Below are positions 16,364 through 25,538 of a stretch of 60,533 bases of DNA, in pieces. Both the position numbers and the translations under genes were made by a program. Source of the DNA: Oscillospiraceae bacterium (GTDB taxonomy: Bacteria > Bacillota > Clostridia > UBA1381 > UMGS1253); assembly GCA_015068725.1 (NCBI GenBank), contig SVKA01000008.1, forward strand, positions 1 through 60,533. The letters are read 5' to 3'. A model generated the notes under the pieces. That model worked only from the letters and a program-made list of their open reading frames with translations. It was not told the origin of the DNA and did not search any database. The stretch's first letter is position 1. Each line of letters opens with the position of its first letter.

Positions 16364-16978
16364 ATGAAAATTGAAAAGCTTTCAACAGATAAAATCAAAG
16401 TTACAGTTACGCCCGAAGAGCTTGACACATGGGACATAAACCCAAGAGAAATTTCGCCCGATTTACCTCAGCTTAAAGATTTTATAGCGTCGCTTATAAA
16501 ACAGTCATACAATGCATCTGATGACGAACTTTTAAATTCAAACATACTCGTCGAAGCGCGCCCTCAGGGAGAAAACTTCGTTTTTGTAATCACACGCGTG
16601 GGCGGTGATTATGAAAAAATACAAAAGCAAATATCAGGTTGTGTGAAAAAGCAAAAGTTTTTAAACGGAAACTATACTCCCCGCATCGTATCAGAAGATG
16701 CTATGTCATATTTTCTGTTTGATTCGCTTGATGACTTTTGCCAGATGCTCGGTTCGGTTGGTTGCAAAGCTTTGCAAGATACCGTTTTGTACAAAGCGCA
16801 AGACGGCTTTTTCCTTGGAATAAAGCGTCTGGGCAGCGACTTTAAAAAAATATGCTCTCTTGTAAGCGAATATGCAAAATCCGCAGGACACGACGCCGCT
16901 GTAAACGCATATATATGCGAGCACACGACAAAGTTTGCCGAATACAAGGATTACGAAGCGCTAAGACGTTGTTTCTGA
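16364..16978 (+). CDS. mecA: Adaptor protein MecA-like
   Basis: MecA-family adaptor that delivers substrates to the ClpC AAA+ protease in Firmicutes. The N-terminal substrate domain opens MKIEKLSTDKIKVTVTPEEL as in the family, with a central charged linker and a C-terminal ClpC-binding-type domain (about 110-204). ATG 16364 follows AAGGGAGAG. 204 residues is close to the usual 210-220. No clpC is in the window. Confidence 0.85.
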   Translation: MKIEKLSTDKIKVTVTPEELDTWDINPREISPDLPQLKDFIASLIKQSYNASDDELLNSNILVEARPQGENFVFVITRVGGDYEKIQKQISGCVKKQKFLNGNYTPRIVSEDAMSYFLFDSLDDFCQMLGSVGCKALQDTVLYKAQDGFFLGIKRLGSDFKKICSLVSEYAKSAGHDAAVNAYICEHTTKFAEYKDYEALRRCF

Positions 16979-16990
16979 TAAAAAATGCCA

Positions 16991-17022
16991 AAGGCTGTGA
17001 TGAGCTTCATCACAGCCTTTTT
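16991..17022. terminator. Bidirectional terminator, mecA / mtn
   Basis: A perfect 13-bp stem (16991-17003 with 17007-17019) with a three-base loop and T-runs separates the two convergent genes. Confidence 0.85.
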
Positions 17023-17026
17023 GTGT

Positions 17027-17713
17027 TTAAAGATTCTTTATATACTCACATATCAGTGCAGTAGAATTTTTTGCTGCCATAGCGCAAAACTGACCATAAT
17101 CCATGTGCGAGGTTCCGTCCGCTTTGTCAGAAACTGCACGAAGCACGCCAAAATCCACACCGTTCACATAGCATACATGACCGATGCTGCCGCCTTCCAT
17201 TTCGCACGCAATCGCATCAAAATTGGAAACAAGCCAGTCCTTTTTTTCGCTGTTGGCAATAAACGCATCGCTCGTCGAAATGGTCCCCTTCAAAGTGCGA
17301 ACACCAAGATTGTCAGCGCATTTTGAAAGCAAGGACGCAACCTTCTGGCTGCATGGTATTTTTATAATATTAATTGTAGAAATAAGCCCAACAGGGTCGC
17401 CAAGCGGTGATGTATCGGCATCGCTTTGAACAACAAAGTCCGCTATCGCAACATCACCTATATCAAGAATGTTTGATAAAGAGCCGCCCACACCTATATT
17501 GATTATTGTATCGGGAGCATATTTTAAAATCATACTCTGGGCACATATTGCAGCATTTACCTTGCCAATACCGCAGCGCGCCACTACAACATCCTTTCCG
17601 TGAAGCTTTCCTTTTACAAAATCGACTCCGCTGATTTTCTCGCTCTGGGTATCAGAGAGCATCGATTTTAGCATATCAACTTCAATATCCATAGCACCTA
17701 TAATTCCAAGCAT
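17027..17713 (-). CDS. mtnN: 5-methylthioadenosine/S-adenosylhomocysteine nucleosidase
   Basis: Hydrolyses methylthioadenosine and S-adenosylhomocysteine to adenine plus the ribosyl-thio product. The 228-residue protein has the N-terminal GIIGAMDIEVDML with the catalytic Glu, the INIGVGGSL loop, the substrate motif CEMEGGSIGHV and the catalytic Asp in RAVSDKADG. It lies 13 bases behind luxS, so S-ribosylhomocysteine is made and cleaved by products of one operon, which points to methyl-cycle detoxification. Confidence 0.96.
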   Translation of the reverse strand: MLGIIGAMDIEVDMLKSMLSDTQSEKISGVDFVKGKLHGKDVVVARCGIGKVNAAICAQSMILKYAPDTIINIGVGGSLSNILDIGDVAIADFVVQSDADTSPLGDPVGLISTINIIKIPCSQKVASLLSKCADNLGVRTLKGTISTSDAFIANSEKKDWLVSNFDAIACEMEGGSIGHVCYVNGVDFGVLRAVSDKADGTSHMDYGQFCAMAAKNSTALICEYIKNL

Positions 17714-17726
17714 ATTTTATCCTCCG

Positions 17727-18179
17727 TTAATAGTTAAGATTATCTGCATCAACTCTTTTTAAAACTTCAAGATAACGCTCACACTCTTTTTTTGCATTTT
17801 CAAGACTTAGCGTTTTATAATTTCCACACTCAACAGAAGAATTTCCAAAAACATCTCCCTCATGCGAAAGCACATCAGCGCACGCTTTTTTTAATACATC
17901 AAGCACCTTTTTGTTGTCTGCATTTCTTACAAGAAGATAAAATCCCGTTTGACATCCCATAGGTCCAAAATATATCACATCTTCTTTAATTGAAGAATTT
18001 CGTATATACGTTGCAAACATATGCTCGCATGAATGCATCGTCGAATGGTCCATAAGGTCATTTGTGTTAGGCTTTCTTGTGCGCAAATCATACGTTGTAA
18101 TATCGCCGTCAATGCGCGAAATATACAATCCCGTTTCAAGCGTTTCGTGATTGACTGTAAAGCTTGCAATTTTTTCCAT
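17727..18179 (-). CDS. luxS: S-ribosylhomocysteine lyase LuxS
   Basis: Cleaves S-ribosylhomocysteine to homocysteine and DPD, the precursor of AI-2. The metal motif HSCEH (HxxEH) at about 53-57, the PMGCQTGFYL motif with the catalytic Cys, and the length of 150 residues all match the family. It is first in the luxS-mtn operon, read from a good promoter at 18232-18260. No AI-2 import (lsr) genes are nearby; the rbs operon downstream is a ribose type. Confidence 0.96.
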   Translation of the reverse strand: MEKIASFTVNHETLETGLYISRIDGDITTYDLRTRKPNTNDLMDHSTMHSCEHMFATYIRNSSIKEDVIYFGPMGCQTGFYLLVRNADNKKVLDVLKKACADVLSHEGDVFGNSSVECGNYKTLSLENAKKECERYLEVLKRVDADNLNY

Positions 18180-18231
18180 AATTTTTCCTCTCTGTTTTTT
18201 AGTTTATTACATTTTCCTTGTTATTGTGTCT

Positions 18232-18260
18232 ATTTAACCATAAAAATGCCCTATTGTCAA
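18232..18260 (-). promoter_or_regulatory. Promoter of luxS-mtn
   Basis: Minus strand TTGACA (18260-18255), 17 bases, TTAAAT (18237-18232), about 50 bases before luxS. Confidence 0.65.
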
Positions 18261-18345
18261 GCGATACAAATGTTAACTATTCACAAAAAATCATCAATTT
18301 ATATGTGTTTTCAAAAGAAAAACGCTATTTTTTCTTTTAGAAATA

Positions 18346-18374
18346 TTGAATTTGTATTTCCGGCATAGTATAAT
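18346..18374 (+). promoter_or_regulatory. Promoter of glmM
   Basis: TTGAAT (18346-18351), 17-base spacer, TATAAT (18369-18374), about 70 bases before the glmM start. Confidence 0.75.
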
Positions 18375-18443
18375 TATATCGAAAAAAATCGAATATGTAT
18401 AATTGCTTTTATGCAGTTATACAAAACAGGGAGGTCTATAATT

Positions 18444-19799
18444 ATGGGTAGATTATTTGGAACCGATGGTGTAAGAGGCGTTGCTAACAAAGAGCTTACA
18501 GCAGAACTTGCATTCAAGCTCGGATATGCAGGTGCAACCGTACTTACAAAAGAACTTTCTCACACGCCTAAAATTCTTGTAGGCAAAGACACTCGTCTTT
18601 CGGGCGATATGCTCGAATGTGCTCTTGAAGCAGGCATATGCTCTACAGGCGCACAAGTTATAAAGCTTGGTGTAATTCCTACACCTGCTGTTGCTTATCT
18701 TGTAAGAAAATATGGCGCAGATGCAGGCGTTGTTATATCCGCATCACATAACTCGTTTGAATACAACGGAATAAAGTTTTTTAACTCGCAAGGCTATAAA
18801 CTCAGCGATGAGGTTGAAGAAAAAATTGAAGAAATTATTCTTGATGGCAAAGAAAGCGGAATTGAATTTCCGACTCACGAAGGTGTAGGAAGCTGCACAA
18901 ACGGCGAAAACGCAGCAAACGACTATATTGAATATTTATCTTCAGCAATCGGCTGTTCTCTCGATGGACTAAAGCTTTTAGTTGATTGCTCAAACGGTGC
19001 AAATTCAAAAATTGCACCGCTTGCATTTGAAAAGCTCGGCGCAAAGGTAGAGTGCATAAGCTGTGAACCCGACGGAATAAATATCAATGCAGGTTGTGGC
19101 TCGACTCATATAGATAAGCTTGCAAAAAAGGTAGCAGACGATGCTTGTTATGATATCGGCATCGCATTTGACGGCGACGCTGACAGAATGCTCGCAGTTG
19201 ATGAAAAAGGCGTGCGTCTTACGGGCGATGAAATTATGCTTATCGTGGGAAAATATATGAAGGAAAACGGCAAGCTTAAAAACAACTCAATCGCCGCAAC
19301 CGTTATGAGCAATCTCGGATTTTTCATCGGCGCAAAGAAACTTGGTATAAACGCTGTGCAAACAGCGGTGGGCGATCGCTATGTGCTCGAAGAAATGCTT
19401 AAATCCAATTACGTTCTCGGCGGAGAAGAATCAGGTCATATTATTTGCCTTGATTATAATTCGACGGGCGACGGACTTTTGTCGGCGCTGCTTTTACTTG
19501 AAGTAATGCAAAAGACCAAAAAGCCGCTTTCCGAGCTTCGAAAGATTATGACCGTTCTTCCGCAGGTACTTGTAAATGCGCGCGTTAAAAACGAAAACAA
19601 GCCGCAGCTTACACAAAATGAGCAAATTGTCAAAGAAATTGCCGCTCTTGAAGCGCAGCTTGAAGGCGAAGGCAGAGTATTGATTCGTCCTTCGGGAACA
19701 GAGCCGGTAGTTCGCGTTATGCTCGAAGGAAGCGACAAGGCATGGCTTACAGAAAAGGCAAAGGCTCTTGCATCGCTTATAGAGGGCTTGCTCGGTTAA
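18444..19799 (+). CDS. glmM: Phosphoglucosamine mutase
   Basis: Interconverts glucosamine 6-phosphate and glucosamine 1-phosphate on the way to UDP-GlcNAc. The protein shows GRLFGTDGVRG at the start, the phosphoserine loop SASHNSFEYNG at about 99, the metal loop DGDADR at about 239 and the phosphate-binding RPSGTEPVVRVM near the end. GGAGGT before ATG 18444 sets the start; the frame open from 18411 is not needed. 451 residues is standard. It has its own promoter and terminator. Confidence 0.97.
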   Translation: MGRLFGTDGVRGVANKELTAELAFKLGYAGATVLTKELSHTPKILVGKDTRLSGDMLECALEAGICSTGAQVIKLGVIPTPAVAYLVRKYGADAGVVISASHNSFEYNGIKFFNSQGYKLSDEVEEKIEEIILDGKESGIEFPTHEGVGSCTNGENAANDYIEYLSSAIGCSLDGLKLLVDCSNGANSKIAPLAFEKLGAKVECISCEPDGININAGCGSTHIDKLAKKVADDACYDIGIAFDGDADRMLAVDEKGVRLTGDEIMLIVGKYMKENGKLKNNSIAATVMSNLGFFIGAKKLGINAVQTAVGDRYVLEEMLKSNYVLGGEESGHIICLDYNSTGDGLLSALLLLEVMQKTKKPLSELRKIMTVLPQVLVNARVKNENKPQLTQNEQIVKEIAALEAQLEGEGRVLIRPSGTEPVVRVMLEGSDKAWLTEKAKALASLIEGLLG

Positions 19800-19826
19800 A
19801 AATTTTATAATTATTTTAAAAGTTAC

Positions 19827-19866
19827 AAAAAGCATAGAATCAAAAAAAAAGATTCTATGCTTTTTT
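19827..19866 (+). terminator. Terminator of glmM
   Basis: Stem AAAAGCATAGAATC with GATTCTATGCTTTT around an A-loop, followed by a T-run. Confidence 0.85.
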
Positions 19867-19992
19867 ATTTTTCAAATTAAAGTATATCTAAAAACCATAA
19901 AGTGCACAATACATATAAATCGTATATTTTCATGCAGAAAAACACATATTATACATGTTGATACTTCAAAGTAAATAAAGGAGAAACATTAT

Positions 19993-20919
19993 ATGAAAAA
20001 GGCAATCGTTTTCGGAAGCTTTGTTGTCGATTTAATGGCGAGGGCGCCGCATCTGCCCGCACCTGGCGAAACCGTAAAAGGCTCTATGTTTGCACAAGGG
20101 CCCGGTGGAAAAGGCTTTAATCAAGCTGTTGCGGCAAAGCGTGCAGGCGCAAGCGTTTTAATGGCCACAAAACTTGGCAAAGATTCGCTTGCAAGTATTG
20201 CTTATGATAAACTGAAAAGCGAAAACATGAGCACACAGTGCATTTTTGAAACAGATAAAGCATCCACCGGAACGGCAATCATAATGGTTGACGAAAAAAC
20301 CTCGCAAAACCAGATAGTTGTAACAAGCGGTGCGTGTGATACGTTTGATGAAAGCGACATACAAAAAATAGTCCCGCATATAAAAGAGTGCAATTTTCTT
20401 TTAACGCAGCTTGAAACAAATATTGACGCGGTAGAGCATATAATCTGCGAGGCAAAGAAAAACGATGTTTTTGTAATACTAAATCCCGCTCCCGTACAAA
20501 AAATTGACGATGAGCTTTACAAAAAAATTGATATTATCACGCCAAACGAGGTTGAAGCATCAATTCTTACGGGCATAAAAATCAATAACGAAGCTGACGC
20601 AACAAAAGCCGCAGGCGTTTTCCTTGAAAAGGGAGTAAAAAGTGTTATAATCACGCTCGGCAAAAAAGGCGCACTTGTTACAGATGGCAAAAAATATAAA
20701 ATAATTGACAACTACGATGTAGATGTGCTTGATACAACAGGTGCGGGCGACGCATTTAACGGCGGACTTTTGGCAGCTCTTTGCGAGGGCATGGATATAT
20801 GGAAGGCATCACGCTTTGCAAATGTGGTATCAAACCTTGCCGTAACACATCTTGGCACCGCCAATGCCATGCCATCAAGGCAAGAGATAGACGAATTTAT
20901 TAAAAAACACAATATTTGA
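19993..20919 (+). CDS. rbsK: Ribokinase
   Basis: PfkB-family kinase that phosphorylates ribose to ribose 5-phosphate. The family N-terminal motif GPGGKGFNQAVAAKRAG (about 36-52) and the C-terminal DTTGAGDAFNGG with the catalytic Asp are present. The first gene of the rbsK-D-A-C-B-deoC run; the ribose context supports ribokinase over other PfkB sugar kinases. AAAGGAG stands eleven bases before ATG 19993. 308 residues is standard. I could not place a convincing promoter in the 126 bases upstream. Confidence 0.93.
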   Translation: MKKAIVFGSFVVDLMARAPHLPAPGETVKGSMFAQGPGGKGFNQAVAAKRAGASVLMATKLGKDSLASIAYDKLKSENMSTQCIFETDKASTGTAIIMVDEKTSQNQIVVTSGACDTFDESDIQKIVPHIKECNFLLTQLETNIDAVEHIICEAKKNDVFVILNPAPVQKIDDELYKKIDIITPNEVEASILTGIKINNEADATKAAGVFLEKGVKSVIITLGKKGALVTDGKKYKIIDNYDVDVLDTTGAGDAFNGGLLAALCEGMDIWKASRFANVVSNLAVTHLGTANAMPSRQEIDEFIKKHNI

Positions 20920-20935
20920 AAATGGAGTGATTTAT

Positions 20936-21331
20936 TTGTTAAAAGGCGGAATACTAAATCCACAGATAGCACATACTCTTGCAAGCCTTGCACATATGGA
21001 TACGCTTGTTGTATCCGACGCAGGACTTCCCATTCCGAAAGGAACCGAGCGAATAGACCTTGCGTGGAAAGAGGGCGAGCCAAAATATCTTGATGTGCTT
21101 TCTGAAATTTTAAAGCACATAGTGGTCGAGAAAGCAATATTAGCAAACGAGCTTAAAAGCGTAAGCCCAAAAATGCACGAAGATATTGTTGCCCTGCTTG
21201 GCGGTATACCAATAGAATATGTAGAGCACACAAATCTTAAAGCGCAGACAGAAAAAGCCAAAGCCATTATACGAACTGGCGAATTCACGCCATATCCAAG
21301 CGTGATACTTGTTTGTGGCTGTGCGTATTAA
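20936..21331 (+). CDS. rbsD: D-ribose pyranase
   Basis: Interconverts pyranose and furanose forms of ribose so that the kinase can use it. The protein begins LKGGILNPQIAHTLASLAHMD, matching the family start with its catalytic His, and ends with the conserved RTGEFTPYPSVILVCGC. I call TTG 20936 as start: GGAG stands eight bases before it, and family proteins begin at this residue; the GTG at 20927 lies inside the ribosome site. 131 residues. It sits 16 bases behind rbsK. Confidence 0.92.
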   Translation: MLKGGILNPQIAHTLASLAHMDTLVVSDAGLPIPKGTERIDLAWKEGEPKYLDVLSEILKHIVVEKAILANELKSVSPKMHEDIVALLGGIPIEYVEHTNLKAQTEKAKAIIRTGEFTPYPSVILVCGCAY

Positions 21332-21360
21332 GCATTATTTTATGATAAGAGGGCAGAAAA

Positions 21361-22848
21361 ATGACCGACTATATTTTAGAGCTTAAAAATATAACAAAAA
21401 CCTTTCCTGGTGTACGCGCTCTTGATAATGTGCACCTTCAGATAGCGCCCGGTGAGGTACATGCCCTGTGCGGCGAAAACGGTGCGGGCAAATCCACGCT
21501 GATGAAAATTATATCGGGCGCACAAAAGTACACTTCGGGCGAAATTTTGGTAGATGGAAAGAGCTATGTCTTTGAATCGACAAGTGAAGCGCAAAATGTC
21601 GGAATTTCAATGATATATCAGGAGTTTAACCTTGTGCCCCATCTGTCAGTAGCAGAAAACATTTTTCTCGGAAGATTAAAAACAAAAAACGGCGCCGTAC
21701 AGTGGAAACAGATATACAATGACGCAAATGAAATTTTAGAAAAGCTTGGTCTTGATATAGACCCGCATAAGACGGTTTCAAGCCTGTCGGTTGCACATAT
21801 GCAGATGGTTGAAATCGCAAAATGTCTTTCAATAAACGCGCGCGTCATTATTATGGACGAGCCGACAGCCGCGCTTACCGACGAAGAAATCCGTGTGCTT
21901 TTTGATATAATAGCCTCTCTTAAAAAGCAGGGCATTTCAATCATATACATCTCTCACAGAATGGACGAAATATTTACTATAAGCGATACAATAACAGTTT
22001 TTCGTGACGGAAAATATATTAAAACTCTCAAAACGCAAAACACAAATTATGATGAACTTGTATCGTTAATGGTCGGACAGAGCATAGAAAAGCTTTATCC
22101 CGACAGAGCTTATCAAAAGGGCGAGGTCGTGCTTGATGTAAAAAACCTTGTCGGCAAAGCGGTAAATGACGTATCGTTCCAGCTTTATAAGGGCGAAATT
22201 TTGGGTATATGCGGACTTTTGGGCGCAGGCAACATAGAGCTTTCAAAAATAATTTACGGCGCAACCCGCAAAACAAGCGGAAGCGTTATAAAAGACGGCA
22301 GAGAAATCAAATGTAAGGATCCGTATACCAGTATAAAAGACGGCATCGGCCTTGTCCCCGATGACAGAAAAAATGACGGACTTGTGCTTATGCGAAGCGT
22401 CAAGGAAAACATCTCGCTTTCCTCTTTAAAAGGGATTTCAACAAATGGATTTATAATTTCTTCGCGTGAGAACACAAAGGTGGCAAACGTGATTGAGGCA
22501 TTATCTGTCAAAGTACCCTCGCCCGAGCACATAGTCGGCAATCTAAGCGGCGGAAATCAGCAAAAGGTTGTGTTTGCAAAGGTTTTGCAGGCAAGCCCCG
22601 ATATTCTTATTCTTGACGAGCCTACGCGTGGCGTCGACGTGGGTGCAAAGGCAGAAATTTATCAAATAATCGACCTTCTTACAAAGAAGGGGAAAAGCAT
22701 AATATTAATTTCCTCCGACCTTCCCGAAGTGATTGGTATGTGCGACCGTATACTTGTTATGAAAGAAGGAAAAATTGTAAAAGAGGTTCTAAAATCAGAG
22801 GCAACGCAGGAAATCATACTCTCGTATGCCGCAGGAGGTGTAGTCTAA
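21361..22848 (+). CDS. rbsA: Ribose ABC transporter ATPase (two nucleotide-binding domains)
   Basis: Duplicated ATPase of a CUT2 sugar importer. Domain 1 (about 1-240) has Walker A GENGAGKST and Walker B VIIMDEPTAAL; domain 2 (about 245-495) has the degenerate GLLGAGNIEL loop typical of this family, LSGGNQQK and LILDEPTRGVD. It drives import with RbsC and RbsB. Its stop is directly followed by the rbsC GTG. Confidence 0.96.
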   Translation: MTDYILELKNITKTFPGVRALDNVHLQIAPGEVHALCGENGAGKSTLMKIISGAQKYTSGEILVDGKSYVFESTSEAQNVGISMIYQEFNLVPHLSVAENIFLGRLKTKNGAVQWKQIYNDANEILEKLGLDIDPHKTVSSLSVAHMQMVEIAKCLSINARVIIMDEPTAALTDEEIRVLFDIIASLKKQGISIIYISHRMDEIFTISDTITVFRDGKYIKTLKTQNTNYDELVSLMVGQSIEKLYPDRAYQKGEVVLDVKNLVGKAVNDVSFQLYKGEILGICGLLGAGNIELSKIIYGATRKTSGSVIKDGREIKCKDPYTSIKDGIGLVPDDRKNDGLVLMRSVKENISLSSLKGISTNGFIISSRENTKVANVIEALSVKVPSPEHIVGNLSGGNQQKVVFAKVLQASPDILILDEPTRGVDVGAKAEIYQIIDLLTKKGKSIILISSDLPEVIGMCDRILVMKEGKIVKEVLKSEATQEIILSYAAGGVV

Positions 22849-23844
22849 GTGAATAATCAAATCAGCAAAAAACGCATTTTCAATAAAATCATGAACGAAT
22901 ACCGAAGCTTTGCAATACTTGCAATAATTTTACTTTTCGCTTCCATAATTTCGCGTGATTTTTTATCGCTCACAAACATTTTCAACGTAATAAGGCAGGT
23001 TTCTATAATTTCAATTCTTGCCTGCGGTATGACGTTTGTCATTTTAACGGGTGGAATTGACCTTTCTGTCGGCTCTATCCTTGGTCTTTCGGGCGCACTT
23101 TGCGCAGGCACGCTCAGCGCAGTTACATCATGGTCAGGGAGTGCATTTTTGGGTATTACAGCCGCAATTCTAACAGCACTCATTGTCGGAACTGTGTGTG
23201 GCTTTTTTAACGGTCTGTTTATCACAAAGGGCTCTTTGCCGCCATTTATAGTAACGCTTGCTACGCTCACTTTATTATCAGGACTTTTGCTTGTGTATAC
23301 AAACGGTGCTCCCATTCGTGTAACTGATGCGTCCTATATGTTCATAGGAAAAGGATTTTTGTTTGGAATACCCTTTCCTATATGGCTTTTGGTCATTGTA
23401 TATGCGCTCGCATTTTTTATCCTTCAATATACAACATTTGGAAGACGGGTATATGCTATCGGCGGAAACAAAGAAGCCTCGCGCCTTTCGGGTATTGACA
23501 CAAAGAAAATCGAAACGTATGTATACGCACTAAACGGCTTTTTAGCAGGTCTTGGCGGAATTATTTTAACCGCAAGACTCGGTGCCGCCCAGCCAACCGC
23601 CGGCAGTGGCTTTGAGCTTGATGCAATAGCCGCCGTAATTTTGGGCGGAACAAGTCTCTCAGGCGGTCAGGGCTTTGTACTTCCCACCGTGGTCGGAGCG
23701 GTAATTTTGGGTGTTTTGGACAACATTTTGGTGCTTATGAACGTAAACCCCTTTGTATCCGACATTGTAAAAGGCGGCGTAATTTTGGTTGCGGTGCTTA
23801 TAGACAGAAAATTTAAAAATATATCATCAAAAATTGAAGGCTAA
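22849..23844 (+). CDS. rbsC: Ribose ABC transporter permease
   Basis: Membrane subunit of the importer, 331 residues with about 8-10 TM helices. It carries the CUT2 permease text LTGGIDLSVGS (about 63-73) and LGAAQPTAGSGFELDAIAAV with ILGGTSLSGG. GTG start at 22849 is adjacent to the rbsA stop, so the two are translationally coupled. Confidence 0.96.
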   Translation: MNNQISKKRIFNKIMNEYRSFAILAIILLFASIISRDFLSLTNIFNVIRQVSIISILACGMTFVILTGGIDLSVGSILGLSGALCAGTLSAVTSWSGSAFLGITAAILTALIVGTVCGFFNGLFITKGSLPPFIVTLATLTLLSGLLLVYTNGAPIRVTDASYMFIGKGFLFGIPFPIWLLVIVYALAFFILQYTTFGRRVYAIGGNKEASRLSGIDTKKIETYVYALNGFLAGLGGIILTARLGAAQPTAGSGFELDAIAAVILGGTSLSGGQGFVLPTVVGAVILGVLDNILVLMNVNPFVSDIVKGGVILVAVLIDRKFKNISSKIEG

Positions 23845-23864
23845 GCCTAAAAAGGAGAATGAAA

Positions 23865-24830
23865 ATGAAAAAAACTAAAAAACTAATCAAATCCGCTTTT
23901 GGCACTCTGTTGTGCGCTGTAATGGTATTTTCTTTTGCCGCTTGCGGAGAAAACACAGGACTTACAACAGGTGAAAAACAGTTTAAAATCGGTCTTTCAA
24001 TGAACACGCTAAACAACCCTTACTTTGTTGATGCAAAAAATGGCGTCGAAAAGGGCGCAAGCGAAAACAACATAAAACTTTCCGTTGTTGACGCGCAAAA
24101 CGACCCTTCAAAACAGATTACCGACGTTGAAAATTTGATTGCGCAAAAGCCCGACCTTATAATAATTGACCCGTCAGACTCTGATTCAATAGTTTCTGCC
24201 ATTGAAGCGTGTAACGATGCAAACATTCCCGTTGTAACAATGGACAGAAAAGCAAATGGCGGAAAGGTGGTTGCGCATCTTGGTTTTAATGCGATTGAAT
24301 CAGGAAAAATTGCCGGTGAATATATCGCAAAAATGATGAACGGAAAAAATGCAAATATCGTTGAAATTCAGGGCATAATGGGAACAAACGTTGCTCAGGA
24401 CCGTTCGAAAGGCTTTAACGAGGCAATCTCAAAATATTCAAATCTTAGAAAAATCGCAACACAGTCTGCTGACTTTGACCGCGCAAAAGCGATGAGCGTT
24501 ATGGAAAACATCTTGCAGGCAAACAAAAATATTGACGCCGTATACGCATCAAATGATGAGATGGCACTCGGTGCACTTGAGGCGATAAAAGCCGCAAAAA
24601 GAGAAAACGAGATTATCCTTATCGGCTGTGATGCCATTGACGATGCACTTGCAGCAGTAAGAAGCGGCTCACTTAATGCAACAATTGCGGAGCCTCCGTT
24701 TTTTCTTGGCAAAAACGCACTTATAACCGCAGTAAAATATCTAAACGGCGAAATCGTCGAAGAGGAAGTAATTCTTGATTCTACACTTTTGACAGCCGAA
24801 AACATCGACAGCGTAAAAACAAAGGAATAA
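23865..24830 (+). CDS. rbsB: Ribose-binding lipoprotein
   Basis: Substrate-binding protein of the importer, anchored outside the membrane. The signal peptide ends in the lipobox FAAC, giving a lipid-modified Cys at about 28. The mature part has two lobes of the periplasmic-binding fold, with IDPSDSDS and VTMDRKANGG as in ribose-binding proteins. AGGAG stands at normal distance from ATG 23865, while ATG 23859 abuts it. The ligand could also be another pentose or a nucleoside-derived sugar; rbsK and rbsD make ribose likeliest. Confidence 0.93.
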   Translation: MKKTKKLIKSAFGTLLCAVMVFSFAACGENTGLTTGEKQFKIGLSMNTLNNPYFVDAKNGVEKGASENNIKLSVVDAQNDPSKQITDVENLIAQKPDLIIIDPSDSDSIVSAIEACNDANIPVVTMDRKANGGKVVAHLGFNAIESGKIAGEYIAKMMNGKNANIVEIQGIMGTNVAQDRSKGFNEAISKYSNLRKIATQSADFDRAKAMSVMENILQANKNIDAVYASNDEMALGALEAIKAAKRENEIILIGCDAIDDALAAVRSGSLNATIAEPPFFLGKNALITAVKYLNGEIVEEEVILDSTLLTAENIDSVKTKE

Positions 24831-24847
24831 AAAACAGGTGAGAAAAA

Positions 24848-25486
24848 ATGAAGCTTAATAATATTATTGACCACACACTTCTTCGTGCAGACGCAACAAA
24901 AGAAGAAATTGTTTGTCTTTGCGAAGAAGCAAAAGAACATCGCTTTGCATCTGTATGCACAAATTCCTCTTTTACTTCTCTTGTGCACGAAAAGCTATCA
25001 GACTCAGGCGTTCTGACATGCACAGTCGTAGGGTTTCCGCTCGGCGCTATGAGTACATCTGCAAAGGCTTTTGAAACAAAGCAGGCAATAGCTGACGGAG
25101 CCGACGAAATCGATATGGTCATACACATAGGCGCATTAAAAAGCGGCGATTATGACTATGTACTAAACGATATAAAAACTGTTGTAGATTCGGCAGAAGG
25201 GAAACTTGTAAAGGTTATAATCGAAACGTGTATGTTAGACGATAATCAAAAAATAAAAGCGTGTGAACTCGCCGTGCAGGCAGGTGCCGGATATGTAAAA
25301 ACCTCGACAGGCTTTGGTAGCGGCGGTGCTACTGTGCGCGATATAGAGCTTATGCGAAAAACCGTAGGTGAAAGCATTGGAGTAAAGGCATCAGGCGGAG
25401 TAAAAACAAAAGAGGATGCACTTGATATGACAAACGCAGGCGCAAGCAGAATAGGTTCGAGCAAAGGTACAGAAATTTGCAAATAA
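24848..25486 (+). CDS. deoC: Deoxyribose-phosphate aldolase
   Basis: Cleaves 2-deoxyribose 5-phosphate to acetaldehyde and glyceraldehyde 3-phosphate. The 212-residue protein has the start IDHTLL, the VVGFPLGA loop, the Schiff-base Lys in [13 protein letters not shown] and GVKASGGVK near the end. It lies 17 bases behind rbsB and before the terminator, so it closes the ribose operon. Its presence suggests the operon also serves deoxyribose or DNA-derived sugars. Confidence 0.95.
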   Translation: MKLNNIIDHTLLRADATKEEIVCLCEEAKEHRFASVCTNSSFTSLVHEKLSDSGVLTCTVVGFPLGAMSTSAKAFETKQAIADGADEIDMVIHIGALKSGDYDYVLNDIKTVVDSAEGKLVKVIIETCMLDDNQKIKACELAVQAGAGYVKTSTGFGSGGATVRDIELMRKTVGESIGVKASGGVKTKEDALDMTNAGASRIGSSKGTEICK

Positions 25487-25492
25487 TACAAA

Positions 25493-25530
25493 AAGCCGCA
25501 TCAAATATAATGTCTGATGCGGCTTAACTT
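25493..25530. terminator. Bidirectional terminator, deoC / LCP gene
   Basis: Stem AAGCCGCATCA (25493-25503) with TGATGCGGCTT (25515-25525). The T-run is best on the minus strand, and it also closes the plus-strand rbs operon. Confidence 0.8.
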
Positions 25531-25538
25531 TATTATTA

